A stretch of DNA of 64,000 bases from Blepharisma japonicum (GCA_949751835.1 CATKHK010000112.1:1-64000), one strand, 5' to 3'; positions 9,901 through 23,400 are shown, numbered from the stretch's first letter. The notes: a model not told the origin generated them from the letters alone. A program made the numbers and translations.

Positions 9901-11373
9901 TTAATAACTTTTAATTTTACCTAATCTACTCATTTTTTTCTTTTTGAGTTCAAATTTAAACCAACAACTTTCTTCATAAAAGCAAGCAGACATTTTTTTA
10001 TAGCCCTCTTCTTCAATATTTAAATAAAACGCTCCGTCTTTAAAAACTTTATATTTCAAATCTCCCCATCTTAAATTTACCATGCCAATTTCATTTCATT
10101 TGTATTTATCATCTGCATCACATTCAAATATTTTGCCTCTACTTTCTAAAACATACAATCTCGATTCATAAGGAAGAAGAATTTTAGGTTCTAAGTTTTC
10201 ATCATGTGCATAAAAAAATTTAGAAAAACTGTCTATCAATAAATCAAATATTACTATTGCTCTGGTTGCTTTTATGAGAAACAAAATATTTGTTTTTACT
10301 TGCACAATTGAACCCTTATCAATTTCTATTTTCAATGATTTATAAACAGTCAATTTTTTCGTTGACAAATTGAATTTTTTCATACTTAATAGCCCCAATG
10401 GAGAGTATTGGTAAATCACTTGTTCATCGAAACTATTGAAGAGATAAACGGCATTTTCATGTAATAAAAATTCCATCCTATCATTAGGCGATTTTTTTGA
10501 AACTTTTTCTTTTTTTTGGGTCTTTAGATCTATAATATAAATGGCATTATATCTGGAGACAAATAATTTGCCATTAGGAAGCTTTAAAATAGGAATAAAT
10601 ATAATTTTTTCTAAAATTTCGTAGCTCTTACTAAAAAGATTATAATTTTCTGGATCTTTTAGCTTTTTAATATAATTGTCTAATAAATTAAGTCATTGAT
10701 TTTCAACTCTCAAAGTTTCTAAACAATCCATTATTATTTGATGAGTTTTGTTTCAATTTTCATTAAAGTGCTCATAGATTGATATAAATTCTCAATCAGA
10801 GTTGCAAAAGCTACTGCTCCATAATTGGGCTAGGATGATATTAAGTTTTTTTTGATATTCTTCCTTTAACTGTAAAATATCTTTCTCTTTATACTTAAAA
10901 AAGCAATCATAATAAATCGAATCAATTTCATAATTAAATTCCAATTGAATTTTATATAAAGATTTAAATCAGCAAAATAATCTGCATTTTTCTTTTATTT
11001 TATCAATTTGACATGTAACATCTCGTGTCGACGAATTAGGACTCTTTTTAATTTCCGCTTGTAAAATATCTATAAACAATTTATTAAAGTAAGCTAATTC
11101 TTTGTCCATTTCTTCAATCCCTTTTCCTACCAATTCATCGAATTCGAAATTAATTGATTTAAGTTTTCTTTTTTTCTTTTCAAGCTTGAACTTGGCTTGA
11201 CAAAGTTCAACAAGTATTTCAATTACTTTTATAAGATTTTCGTGCTGATTACTACAATCTTCGAGATGGGTTTTAATATGTTCTTCACAGAAAAAAATAT
11301 TTGTATTAAAACCAGAGCAAATATAAGCAACTTGTGAAATACAATTCGGAAGAGAGCATTTAAAGTTTTCCAT
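9901..11373 (-). CDS. Zinc-finger / coiled-coil / kelch-like propeller protein (copy Z2)
   Basis: ATG at 11373, TAA at 9901: 490 residues in a single frame with TGA as Trp (for example NENWNKT, VENQWLN and CNSDWEF contain TGA). The N-terminus, MENFKCSLPNCISQVAYICS, has the same C6-C11-C19-C29-H32-H36-C40-H44 pattern as the neighbouring paralogue. A basic helix KFKLEKKKRKLKSI follows, then a predicted coiled coil to about residue 230. Propeller-like strands start with LPNGKLFVSRYNAIYIIDL and ALFxxD-type repeats. The terminal module has FKDGAFYLNI and FKFELKKKKMSRLG. It is about 70 residues shorter than Z1, mostly in the coil. Intact and possibly expressed; the substrate or partner is unknown. 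Confidence 0.82.
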
Positions 11374-11539
11374 CTTAAAATATATTTGAAGTCAAGCTAT
11401 TTATGGTAATGACAAGTGATAATAATTAATTAAGATTTAAATTTAATTATTAAAATAGTTTCTTTCTCTGCATGATCCTATTGGAAGCTTGAAAATTATA
11501 AATCAGACGAATGTCTAATCTATGGATGTTTATCTATGT

Positions 11540-11692
11540 TCATACAATTTTGAGATTAAGTCTCTACAATCATAACAATAATATTGATACTCACCTAAGT
11601 GATATTTTGAGGAAAAATGAAAATTTCAAGAAGTGGGAACAGGTATGGTTAATTTAGAGGCACAGGCTGAAACTTCACAATTGTAATTTTCC
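11540..11692 (-). pseudogene. N-terminal stub of a zinc-finger family copy
   Basis: From an ATG near 11692 the minus strand reads MENYNCEVSACASKL, matching the family start MENFKCSLPNC in spacing of the first two cysteines. The remaining zinc ligands are not kept and a stop follows. A separate 74-residue frame at 11649-11873 overlaps it and shows no family match. It is the leftmost-facing remnant of a further copy. Confidence 0.4.
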
Positions 11693-11699
11693 ATATATA

Positions 11700-12679
11700 A
11701 TAAGATTTTCCTTCTAATTTAATTTTAGCAATACTCTTTTTATTTAAATATAACAAGCTTTCTATTAATCTCTCAAAAGACTCTATTTCTCCAAAAATCA
11801 TGAGTCCAATAGCATAAATCTCTAGTTCATTAATAAGTTGATGAGAATTTTTATATGCATTAAGGCTTAACAACTATAATTGTTATATTTAGCATAACAT
11901 AATATTTGCCAATTGATTAACTTTAAATAATGATGATTTGATGCAAATTAATTTCTTATCCTCTTGTTAGTGTAATTTATTACATTTATTTCTCCTTAAA
12001 AGAAAAAATATGGTTTAAGAAAAATAAATTATATCTTACAAAATAGCTAAATGCAAATAATTTTATAACTTAATAAAGTAGAAGCTTGATTATTCCTGAT
12101 CCCTAAAGCATGCAATAATTGTTTTTGGGTCTTTTCAATTCAAAATTATTACATTTAAAAGCAATCGTACATATATGAATATTACGAACCTATGGCAGCA
12201 ACTCTGAGATAGTTTGCGCATTTACTATGAATTCGGCAACCTATATGGCTAGCCAGTACATAAAATATCATAGCATTATTTAGAATAGATGAAAGATAAA
12301 ATATGATTTCTGGGCTATATCAAAAGTTTTGTTATTCATTATTTTCAAGCATCTTATGCACTGATCTATGTGATGAAATCAAAACTTTAACTGATGAATA
12401 AGTTTTTATTAATAGCCAAGATATACTCAACTCGATTTTTCCATCATTATTGACATTTGTAATTTTCACTTTTCATAGGCAGTGGCAAATTTTCCATTAT
12501 GCTCAAAGATTCACATTTTGCAAGCATAGGAATGGGGATCTCAAAGCAGATCCAATAAAAATCCATCCCATTCAAAGCCATAATAGGTTTCAAGCATATA
12601 TGAATAAGAAATTATTAAATTTTGTTAGCAACTCTACTATTAATAAGATTCTTTATAATTTGCTAAAATTATAATAATG
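11700..12679. other. Intergenic, no gene recognised
   Basis: AT-rich spacer between the zinc-finger cluster and the receptor array. A 74-codon plus-strand frame at 12450-12674 has no family resemblance. Its antisense contains a short MENLPLP / ENYKC-like phrase that could be another stub of the zinc-finger family, but it is too short to call. Confidence 0.4.
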
Positions 12680-15600
12680 TTAATTATTAAATTGACTACT
12701 TTGCTTCTCAGTGCTTGGTGAGACTTTTGCCAATGAAGCTTTTGATTGCTTTCCAAAAGAAAAAGCAAACTTAAATAGAGCGCTTGTATCTAGACCCTTT
12801 TTTCTAAACAATAAGCTTGGATATTTTTTCTTTTGAACGACTAATCCAACTGCAATAATAATACCCCATCCAATTAATAAAATTACGAAAAGTATTTCCT
12901 GTCCAGCTTGAATCCCTAATCCAATGGTCGAAAGCAAAGCAAGCCACAAAACTCCAATCAAGCTCAACCCTTCCCACCAGCTAAATCTTGCGTAATTATA
13001 AGGCTTGATCTTGAAAATGAAAATAATATATATGATCAAAATGACCATAAATAAAATTCCATGAGTTAGATCTTGAGCTCTTTTAACTGTTTTATTCATC
13101 ACAATTAAAGCAATCTGAGTGACAGTTTTTATCATTAAGAATAAAGGAGAAGCTTTTACGTGAAGCATTGGCTGCAATTCTTGCCAGAGAGGTCGACAAA
13201 AGACAGCTAATGGCTCATACAGTAGTAAAGCAAAAACTGAGATTATTGCATACACTAAATGCTTGTCTTTTCAGCAAAAATAATAGCAATCTTTGGCAAG
13301 AAAGCTGTCTGTTCATTTGTCTCCAATTGATTGATCACATAAAAAGATATCCAAACATATAGAGACAAAAGGAATAAAGCCAAGATTTCCTAAAATTGGC
13401 ATTAAATAGTCAGCAAGGATATCAAGATATCTATACAGGGAGACAGAGGGCCATTTTTCGTCAAGTCTGAGCAAAATAACAGCACATAGAATAACCCATA
13501 AAGCAATCCCCGCGTAAACAAAGTCAACAACAATTCAGAAAACACCATTTTCAAGCTTTATAATATTTCCTAAATCTAGAGAAAAAATATCACTAAAATT
13601 GGTTCAGACAGAGCTGATGGACGATGCACTTGGCCCCATTGATGAAAACTGAAGAAATTCAATCCCAATTGTAATTCCTACTATAGCATCTTGTAGGGAA
13701 ATTTCTTCTTTTTCTGTTAGTTCATCCACAGTGATATTTCACCATTTTTTCCATATAACAAAAGTTATAATCAAGGTAATAATTGCTACAGAGAAACATA
13801 TTCCAAAAAGCAGACCTCTGCCTCGAGAGAACGTTTTTACTTGTTTATCAGGAAATGGGCATTTACCATTTTCATTTCTTAAATCGCTAGGCTTTAGGGT
13901 TGTTCCATCTGGATATATCATTGGATTAGAAATACTCAAAATTTGAGTACTAAATGGCCTACATTTTCCAATAAATTGTATAATGGCATTTCCAGTGCTA
14001 TCAAGCTTATTTGTGTCTATATCTAATCCATCCATAATTCTATCATTGCTACCTTTTTCAATTGTAACACCTCCAGTGCACCCAGAAAACTGCTGAACTC
14101 TAATGGCAGCTTCTAATTTCATCGGATCTCTATAATCCTGACCTCGATTAATCATATAATTTAATGCATGGGCTATAAGTGATGCTCCGTCAAAATAAAA
14201 ACACGCAAAAGCATTAGGAGAAGAACTATATGTGCTAATAAGCCTATTTTTAGCTTCAGTTCCAATTTGTCCGACCCAATTTTGCCCTGCAAGTCTTAGC
14301 ATTGGGATCCCTATTTCAATTCTTTTATATAAATGCGTGTCATTGGTTCCAATAAGTGTTAAAAAATCTGGAAAAGTGGTGCATATCATAATATCTCCTT
14401 TTCTCATACCTAAATCATAAAGCATTTCCAAAACATAATTACACATAGGGCATTGAATCATTGTTACCAGCAGCCTTGCCTGAGAATCGATAATACTTTT
14501 AATTGCATTTGTATAATTCTTTAATCCCTCCCTATCAAGATTTGGTGGGATCACTCGAGTATTTTCAGGGTTTATAAGATCAAGTCCTTGACTATCAGCA
14601 GCTTGCCTTAAGTAATAATACCCAGATTGCCCCCAACTATTATTTTCATATAAAAATGCCGCTTTTGTCCATCCCATCGCCCTTAATAAAACAGGGAATT
14701 TTGTATATATATAAGAATTCGATACACCAACTCGGGTGTACATCGGATATTTTACAGTCGAGTTTAATGATACATCTGAATTTGTACAGCCTACAATCGG
14801 AAAAGTGACATTTAATTTTTTAAATGTCTGCATTGCTCCAATTGCCATTGCGGATGCAAATGAAGATATATGTGCTACGCCAAACTTATCCTCATCTTTT
14901 TGGAAACAATTATAAGCGAAAGTTGAGTTATAAACGGTAGCTCCACAGTCAAAATTAAAAAATGCTAGTTGAAAGTTTGATAATATTGAATTTCCTTCAT
15001 TTATTCAGTCCTTCGCAATATATGCGCCTCTAGAGCCAATCAGCCCACTTGTTGCTGGGCTTGAATTCGGATTAGTTGAACCTGCATTTATGCTTAATTG
15101 CAGGACTTTTTTGGTTGATACTGGAATAATGCTTGAATTTCCAGGGAATATTAAATTATTCACGAAAACACGATTATTTTTTATAACTGAGCCAACAATA
15201 ACGCGTTTACCTTGCTGGATGTTTACTATTGAAAACTTGTCTTGAAAAAAGTGAGTTTTAAGCTTAGAATTGAGCTCCATAACGAATTCCTGAGAAATTC
15301 GGTATGAAGTGCTATCTAAAATATAAGATATAAAACTCCGAGCAGAAATTTTAAACGATTCTTCTGGAGAACTTGCGAATTCTTTGCCAAATTCTGTTAT
15401 TATTAAAGCCCCATCAGCCACAGAGCTATAACCACTTTCCTCATCTAAAATAATTCCACTTCCAGTGGTCAAAAGTTTAATTGAAATCAAGGAATTTTGT
15501 AATTTTAAAGATTCTGACGAGTGCGTGAATATATAATACTGAGTCGCTCCGAGACGAAAGACAACTTTATTTATAAGGTCCTCTATACTTGATTCTGACT

Positions 15601-16141
15601 CGATAGTCAAAAAAGTTAAATATGGTGAATATTTAAGCATTGTTTCTTTCAAGTCATAATTTTCTCTACTGCAAAATGCGATTCCTTGAGTTCAGTTGAA
15701 ATATCGCACTACTTCTAGATACGCATTTAGCTCGTCATCTCTTGATGCCCTGATCGTAAAAGTATGTTCGTCAAAATATTTGAGTTCGTTTTGATAAGTT
15801 AGGTGGACCAAAGAATGGCTTTTGCAGGCTTGCTGGATTGAGTATTGAATGTCTTGGTCTATTGCTAAATCAAGAACCATCAGGGAGTTTGGATATTCTT
15901 CAATGCAATCTTCTATATCAGAGAATAAGCATTTATGTCATTCAACTCTTGAATTGAATTCTTGGGCTATCTCCAAAAGTGAGGTCTCATTCATTGAGCT
16001 AGTATGCGAAATTGATGGACGTGTGAATACTATTATGATTTCCAGTGAATTCGCATAGTGAAGTATTATAAAACCAAAAACTAAATTTCAGAAACTCCTT
16101 TGCCAAAGAGGCTTCTTAAATGAAATTTGATAAAATTTCAT
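12680..16141 (-). CDS. Double-VFT polytopic receptor R1
   Basis: ATG at 16141, TAA at 12680: 1153 residues without a break when TGA is Trp. A hydrophobic signal segment (FGFIILHYANSLEIIIVF, about residues 22-40) precedes a first ANF-receptor-like module. The second module, from about residue 365, carries the family's key phrases: LSINAGSTNPNSSP, the FNFDCGATVYN-type Cys motif, MGWTKAAFLYENNSWG, FSGCTGGVTIEKGSNDR and YPDGTTLKPSDLRN. About nine membrane segments follow, then a basic tail (KKYPSLLFRKKG, FSFGKQSKASL). R1 is among the more divergent members: FSGCTGG replaces FYGCTGE and the tail lacks the SSPRK motif. It is cut off from the rest of the array by the kinesin gene, so it may be an early-diverged end copy. 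Ligand unknown; a plasma-membrane sensory role is inferred. Confidence 0.88.
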
Positions 16142-16439
16142 TGATTTTAAGGCATTTGCTATCGATCAAAATGGTGGCAACACTTAATCATAATTAAAAA
16201 AATCCTGGATTTAATCTTATTTATAGACTTGCTGTTGAAAAAATATTTTTTGTAAAAAATTAATAATTATTTTATTAAATATATAATTATACATATCATT
16301 ATTGAATTAGTATTTACAAAAATTTAAAATTACGATTATTTTATAATTTCAAATGCTTTGAAAGTTTTTGCTAAGATAAAAAATTGCTTAAATAAGTTTT
16401 ACTGCATAGCCTAAGACTTTTATTGATGATATCATTTTT
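16142..16439. other. AT-rich spacer
   Basis: Very AT-rich run upstream of R1 containing long A/T homopolymer patches; no gene or clear motif. It should hold the R1 promoter, but nothing specific is identifiable. Confidence 0.3.
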
Positions 16440-17113
16440 AATCTTTATATTATCAATTTTATTTAAAAGATCAAGAATATTGCTAATACAAACATTAGGA
16501 GGAAATATATATCTTGATATTTTTCAATGTAATCAGCCAATCGGGGATAATTTCATCGATAGCCTCCTGGAAAAAGACTGCTATTATTTTTGCTGAAAAG
16601 ATGAGCATTTGATATACTCATCAGTGTCAATTTTAGCATTGCTATTATACGAGCCATTAACTGTTTATTGCCGTCCTCTTTGGCAAGAATTGCAAATTAA
16701 CCTACACGTAAAAAAATTCCATTATTTTTGATGGCCAAAACAGTGATGCAAACTACTTTAATTGTTTTAGATCAAAGTGTTAAAAGATAATTTGAAGTCA
16801 TCCATGGGATCATTTTTATTATCTTTGGCTGGTCTTGAAAATCAGGATAGGAATTTGGAAATTCCACTAGTAGTAACTCTATTTTCTGGTTGAGGCGTTA
16901 TCATAATGATTGGATTATATGTTCAAAAAAAGAAATACCCTAGTATGCTTTTCAGGAAAAAGGAACTGGTACAGGAAATTTATTCAAATTTGCATTTAGC
17001 TTCAGAAAAGCTTCTCAGATTTCGTTATTAAAAATTTCTCCTGCCTATAAAAGCTTAGAAAAAAATTCAGATATTATTAGTATCTATAAGGTTACTTTTG
17101 ATAATACAATTAA
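16440..17113 (+). pseudogene. Receptor C-terminal relic on the opposite strand
   Basis: Plus-strand translation from about 16497 gives YLDIFQCNQPIGDNFIDSLL, then DCYYFCWKDEHLIYSS, LYEPLTVYCRPLWQE and LHVKKIPLFLMAKTVMQTTL. These are membrane segments 4-6 of the array receptors. Later pieces match the IYVQHKKYPSLLF and FGKxSK tail in other frames. Several stops and a deletion around segments 7-8 break it. It is inverted relative to every intact receptor and converges on the kinesin gene's stop codon. Confidence 0.75.
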
Positions 17114-20100
17114 TTAAAAATTAATATCCCCCATTCTTGAATCATTGGGTCTTCCACCCTTCATTTGCTGGATGACATTCTTTAGTTCCCCAATCTTTCT
17201 CTGATAGTTCTGTATCGATGAATTCATATGCTCATTCAAATTCTTTAGCTGCTCTTCAGCCATTGTAGCTCTTATGCTCAATTCACTTCTTTCCTTTTCC
17301 AGTTTTCTGAGCACATCTTCAAGATAAGTCACTTTCATCTGAAGATTTTTAGGCTGTGAGCTAGTCGCTGGGCCCGACGCTCCCTGTTCATACTCCATTA
17401 ATTTTTTCCTCAGTCTTTCTATTTCTCCATACAAAGACTGATCATTTGAAGGGATTCCTTGATTACTGCCTCTGGCTCGACTCTCCCTCAATTCTTGATT
17501 AAGCCTTCTATTTTCTTCTCTAAGCTGGTTTCTTTCTTTTCGAAGGACATCTACATCATAATTTCCACTCCCAGGCCTGGATTGACTTACAGGAGCTCCT
17601 TTCAAGTATTCAATTTCATTTAATAGCCTTTCTTGAATTCCGGTGCCTCTATTTCCATTGGCAAGTCTTGAAAACTGCTCATTATTTCCTAGAAGTTTGT
17701 TCTGCAGTGTTTTTACTTCTTGGTCAAGGCTTGCATTTCTGATTCTCAGCTTTTCTAGTTCTTGATTTAGGGCTCTTTGAGCAATAGGCCTGTCTTCATC
17801 TTCTAATAATATTGGTGGTGGAGCCACCAAGACCTGCGGCATTGGCTGCCCTAGAGGAGCCCAGTCCTCAGCTAAGCTTTTCAAGCTCCTCGCATATGCT
17901 TTCAGTCCTCTGATTATTTTGTTTTTGTGGTCGCTTTCGGCCAATTCTTTATTGAGTTTGTCTCTCAGTTCTGCTTCTTGTTCATTATAAGACCTTATCA
18001 TTTCTTCTCTTGCATTAGTGACCCTGTTATCCAAAGGATCAACCCCTTCTTTCATAGTTTTAATGAGTTTTGCTCTAAAATTGGCTCTCATATCGTCAAT
18101 TTGCAAATGAAGCCTTTGGTTTTCATTGCTCATCAAATTGTCATGATTTTGGTAGTCACTTAACAGTTCTTCTAGCTCTGCAACCTTCCTTTGAGCTATT
18201 TTCAGCTGCCTGGTAACAGAAACAATATCAGAAAAATTCATATCGTTTTGCTGGGCTAATTGGCCGACTTTGTTTTCAGCTTCATTTATTTTCTTGTTCA
18301 TTTGCTTGTCTCGCTTATGGTCAGCGTCAATATAGCCTCTTTCCAGCTCTACTTTACGGTTATCAAAATCAACTTGCTGCATTTCAGCATTTAAATCGTA
18401 TTTAATCAGCTCGGATTTGAGCCTCTCCACTTCTGCTTTGGCATTTAATAAAGAATCCTCAAGCTCTCTGTTTAATTTTCCTAGTTTTTCTATTTCTGCA
18501 AGCAGTTTATTTTGCTCTAAAGAGATGTTTCCTTTGATTTTTGCATACGCATCAGAATCGGCTCTTAGGGCCTTGTTTTCGTTTGCTAAGTTTATTATTT
18601 CTAAGCTCAGATTTTCATTTCTAACCTTTTCTTCATTAAACTCATTTGACAAGTTCAAATAATTAGTTTTAAGTGCCACAAATTCTATTTCCAAGTCTCT
18701 TTTTTCTTCTAGTACCTTTTTAAGCTTTTCTTGCATTTCATTAATAGCCTGCAGCGCTTTTTCTTGCTTCATATTGGCAGCCAGGACTTCATTTTCTGCA
18801 TAAAGTACTTTTGAGTTCACATCAAGATCTCCTTTTCCCATTTCATGCTGCAGTTTCGCATTTTCCATCTGCAATTCAATAAGTGCTTTCCCAATATCCA
18901 GCCTTGCTTCTTCTGATTTAATCAATTCTTCTTGCAGATCTGCTTTTTCCTTGATTAATTTGTTATATGCCGCTTTAAGATCTCTCATCCTCAGAATCAG
19001 CTGTGATTTTTCATCAGCAATTCTCAGTTTGTGCAGATTTCCATCAATCAGCTGCTTTTCTAAGTCTGTAATTTGCCCTGAGCCTAGAGCTGAGACGCTG
19101 AGGAGGCTTATTTGGTTCATCAAATTCATGATCTCAATTCTGTATTTCCTGAGTAAGCCTATTTGTCTGCTATCATTAACCACTGGGAAATTGATAGTAG
19201 CCTTGAGCATTTTCATGTAATTAAGTACAAGCAAAGACCCTATGTTGTCTCCATATTGCAAACAAGTCAAGCACATTGATAAACAATTGCCTGCAAAGAT
19301 GTCTTTAAGCAGATGGGTTACATTAGACCCATCATACCTTATATAGTCTTCTTTATCTTGGCTGATATTTCGTATGAGCTCCCCTATAGTTAAAACTGCT
19401 TTGTTCAATGTATTTCCTTCACGAATCCTTAATGTCTCTGCATCTTCATTCAGCTTTTCCATCCCAGGCAGGTCTACAAAGTTCAACCTAGAAACCAATA
19501 CATTTGTCTCCTTTGAAACCTGGTCCACTGCAATCTGCAAAATTTCGACCGTGAAAAAAGTGGTCGCTTTATCACTTAGAGGCCCGAATTCATTAGTAAC
19601 CTGAGTTCTATTTCTTCTGGCTAATGTGAACATATCAATCAGCTCATGAGAGCTGTTGCATTGGAGCCAGCTTGCATTTTTCACGGCTGGGCCTTCTCAT
19701 TCACTCTGCACAATATGCAGAGTCCCTAGGATTCTTGAATTGGACTGGATCAATAAGTCAGAAATTTCTTCATCGACGATTTCCAAGTAGCGAATTCTGA
19801 CTGAGTATGAATAAGCTTGAGAGCTCCCTGAAGAAGGCCGCCCTTGGTTGAGTTTGTACTTTTTTTCGTCGAGAGATTCGAATAGAGACTGAACGAAGTA
19901 GTGGATCAAGCCGGAGTCGGAGCCTTCACCCTCGAGATTGAAGGTTTTGCCTGATCCTGTCGTTCCGAAGCTTACAATGCCTACATTGACACCTTCAAGA
20001 ATTGCACCTAAATAAGCTTGGCAAGAATTTTCGAAGATTTTGTAGAGAGGAGCTCCACCATCATAAATATCCCCACATTCGAATTCTTCACGGACTCGAT

Positions 20101-20248
20101 TATTTGCGTCGAGAACACCGATCTTGGTTCCTGTTATTTTTAAGTCTTCTCTGAAATAGCCTGCGTTAGGCTTGATTTTAATGACTGATTGGATTGGAAC
20201 ACCAATTGCTAACTGTTTCAAGTTGTGTGCTGTATTTGGGGCTGCCAT
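17114..20248 (-). CDS. Divergent kinesin-like protein with long coiled coil
   Basis: ATG at 20248, TAA at 17114: 1044 residues. A single in-frame TGA (Trp184, at 19694-19696) splits it under the standard code. Residues about 1-390 are a kinesin motor fold: P-loop GTTGSGKT at 95-102, and switch II DLPGMEK at 259-265 in place of DLAGSE. The helix-4 phrase is NKAVLTIGELI at 282-292. Switch I is degenerate: the usual SSRSH is replaced by PLSDKATTF near 223-231. From about 400 to the end it is predicted coiled coil, with a Pro-rich hinge APPPILLEDEDRP near 650. A motor-first, coil-after layout is typical of N-kinesins, but the missing switch residues suggest weak or absent ATP turnover and a structural role. 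Codon use looks less AT-rich than in the flanking receptors. It may act in cilia or cortex, which is inference only. Confidence 0.88.
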
Positions 20249-20470
20249 TTTGATATAATTCTTATAGAAAGCTTACTATTAGTGTTTTAGAAGGTTATAT
20301 ATTGGTTTTGATAGAGTTAAAATATCGAAAAGGTAAATTTGTAGGATAATTTGCTTATAAATACATTTTTTATTGAAGACAATACTTATAAAATTACGAG
20401 TTTTTAATACAAAAATTCAAATATTCTAAAGCTTATTATTAGAAATTAATGGGTACCACAAATATATAAA

Positions 20471-23400
20471 TTAAGGAGCATTATCTTCAATATTTTGAGC
20501 TGAAGATTTTGATAGCCCACTTGGAATAATTTTTATTAATGCATTTTTTGAATGTTTACCAAAAGTAAAAGCAAATTTAAACAAATTTGAGGTGTCTTGA
20601 CCTTTTTTCCGAAATAATAGACTTGGGTATTTTTTATGTTGAACATAAATCCCGATTAATCCAATAACTATAAGTCCCAATATGAAAATAAATGTCAAAA
20701 TTAGCGGATTGCCTCCAACACTTTGATGTATTATAGAGAGTAAAGCAAGCCAAACCACTCCAATTAAAACTAAAGCTTGCCATCAGCTGAACCTTTGATA
20801 ATTGTAAGGCCTAAATTTAAAAAGAAAAGCAATATATAGAGCCATTACTAGAACAAACAAAGCTGCATGGAGAATTCTTTGCGCCCTCTTTACTGTCTTG
20901 TTCATCGCAACTAGAGTTATTTGAACAATTGTTTTTACCATCAAAAAGAGCGGAACTGCTTTTACGTGCAAAAGAGGTTGCAGCTCTTGCCAAAGGGGTC
21001 TGCAGAATACTGCAAGAGGTTCGTATGCTATTAAAGCAAATATAGATAAAATTGCATAAACTAAATGTTCGCCTTTCCAGCAAAAATAATAGCAGTCTTG
21101 AGCGAGAAAACTATCAGTAAAGTTATCTCCTATAGATTGATCACATAAAAATATATCAAGGCAAACTGAAATAAAGGGAATAAAGCAGAGATCTCCTAAT
21201 ACAGGCATAAGATAATCAGCAAGAATATCCAAATATCTAAACATAAAAATTGACTGAAATTTTTCATCAAGCCGCAAAAGTACCACCAGACAAAGGATTA
21301 CCCACAACGTAATTGATCCGAATACAAGGTCAACAATTATTCAAAATACACCTTTTTCTAGCTTCAAAATGCTATCTAAACTTAATGAAAAGGCATCGCT
21401 TATTTCCGCTAATGTAGAGTTAATAGGGGAGAAATCAGGACCCATTGAGCAAAATTGGAAAAATTCAATGACAATTGTTGCACCTACAATAAAATCTTGA
21501 GTTGAAATTTCTTCTCTTGTAGTTAATGGTTCAATAGAGATCTTCCACCATCGTTTTCATATATAAATAATAATGATAAGAGAAATCAGTGCGACTCCAA
21601 AGCAAATTCCAAAAACCAAAGCCCTTCCTTTTTCAAAAGTCTGTATTGATTTATCTGGGAAAGGGCATTTATAATTAGTGTTTCTGAGATCAGATGGTTT
21701 TAAAGTTGTCCCATCTGCATATACCAAAGGTTCAGTAATTTCTATAAGTTGAGTGCTATAGGGCTTAAACAGTCCCATATAAAATGTTGTTATATTTCCA
21801 TATTCATCCTGCCTATTTACCTCTATATTAAGGCCTTCCATAATTCTATCGTTGGTTCCTTTTTCTATAAGAACTTTTCCAGTACATCCGTAAAATTGCT
21901 GATTTCTCATAATTTTTTGCAGCTTATCTGAGTCTGTATAATCTAGTCCTCTATCAATCATATAATCAAGCGCATGTGCAATTAAATATATTGCATCAAA
22001 ATAATAGCAGCTATAAGGGCTAATTTGGTTACCATAGTACTTTGATATAAGTGATTTAACTTTTGAAGCTACTGGCTCAACTCAGGTCTGCCCATACATT
22101 GCTAGAAAAGGAACAGCAATTTCTAATAATTTGTATTTATAAGCGTTGTCATACCCGGAAAATGAAAGCAACTCAGTAGCTGCCGTTAAAAGTATAAGAT
22201 CTCCTGATCTTAGTCCTAAGTCATAAAATTCTTCAAATATATAATAAGCTGATGGCTCCAGCACAATAAAAACTAGAAATCTTGCCTGAGAGTTAATAAT
22301 TTCTTGCAGTATATATGAATACTTTTTCATTCCAGCTCTGTCAAGACTTGGAGGAATAGCTCTACTGCTCTCTGGGTTTATAATTTCTAAGTCATGATAA
22401 TAGGTGCTCTGATTAAAATAATAATATCCTGAATTTCCTCAAGTATCATTTTGATATAAAATTGCGCATTTCTCCCATCCCAAAGCTCTTATAAAAATTG
22501 GAATTAATGTAAAAGAATAAGCATTTGAAACCATAACCCTCATGTACATTGGAAAATTCTCTGTTGAGCTTAAACTAACATCGCCATTTGAAGCACTAAC
22601 TATAGGAAATGTTAAGTTGAGCTGCTTAAAAGATTGCATTGATCCGACAGTCATCCCAGACCCTGTAGCTCCTACATGGGCAATTCCAAACTTGTCTTTA
22701 TCTTTGTTATAGCAAGCATTTGCAAATGTGGCATTATAAATAGTTACTCCGCAGTCAAAATTGAATAATTCGAGTTGAAAATTATCTAGTAAGCCAGAAC
22801 TACCTTCATTAATTGCATTGCAAGCGGCATATGAGCCATACCCTCCAATTTTACCAATAGTGACAGGAGTTCCAGTAGGATTTGTAGAGCCAGCTTCAAT
22901 GCTTAACTGTAAAGCTTTTTTGGTTGATTTTGGAGTTTCTTGGGTATCTCCTGGGAAAGTTATATTACTTAATAAAAATATTTCTTGATTGAAAACTTCT
23001 CCAACGATAATTCTTTTTCCTTCCTGGATATTTACTACTGAGAAATTGAAATTTGTGCTTAAAAGGGAATTTAGTTGAAATAGCATTTCTAGTTTGCTTT
23101 CAGTTTTGACATTTTCTAGCAAATAAAATATAACATTTTTTAAAGCTGAATTCAAATAATCGTCATTTGAAGTCGAGAACTCTTGGCCCTTGACTGTTAT
23201 AATCAATGCGCCATTAATTATGCATTGATAACCACTATTTTGGTCTAAAACAATCCCATTTCCTTCAACTAAAAGTTTATTGTCAGTCAGCTCAATCTGC
23301 AAATTATACGACTCTACTGAGTTCATGAAAACATAATACATAGTTGTGCCAAGCGGAGTTATGATTCTGTTTACCAATTCTCCAATGTTTGACCCAGACT

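Noticed and set aside
12450-12674. A 74-codon plus-strand frame before R1
   Set aside because: No family resemblance, AT-driven composition and no paralogue in the window.
17927-19604. Several plus-strand frames of 76-89 codons opposite the kinesin coiled coil
   Set aside because: Antisense of Lys/Glu-rich coil codons yields Phe/Ser/Leu-rich open frames by composition alone.
20817-21083. An 88-codon minus-strand frame within R2
   Set aside because: Shifted frame of the membrane-domain coding sequence, Ser-rich and without homology to the family.
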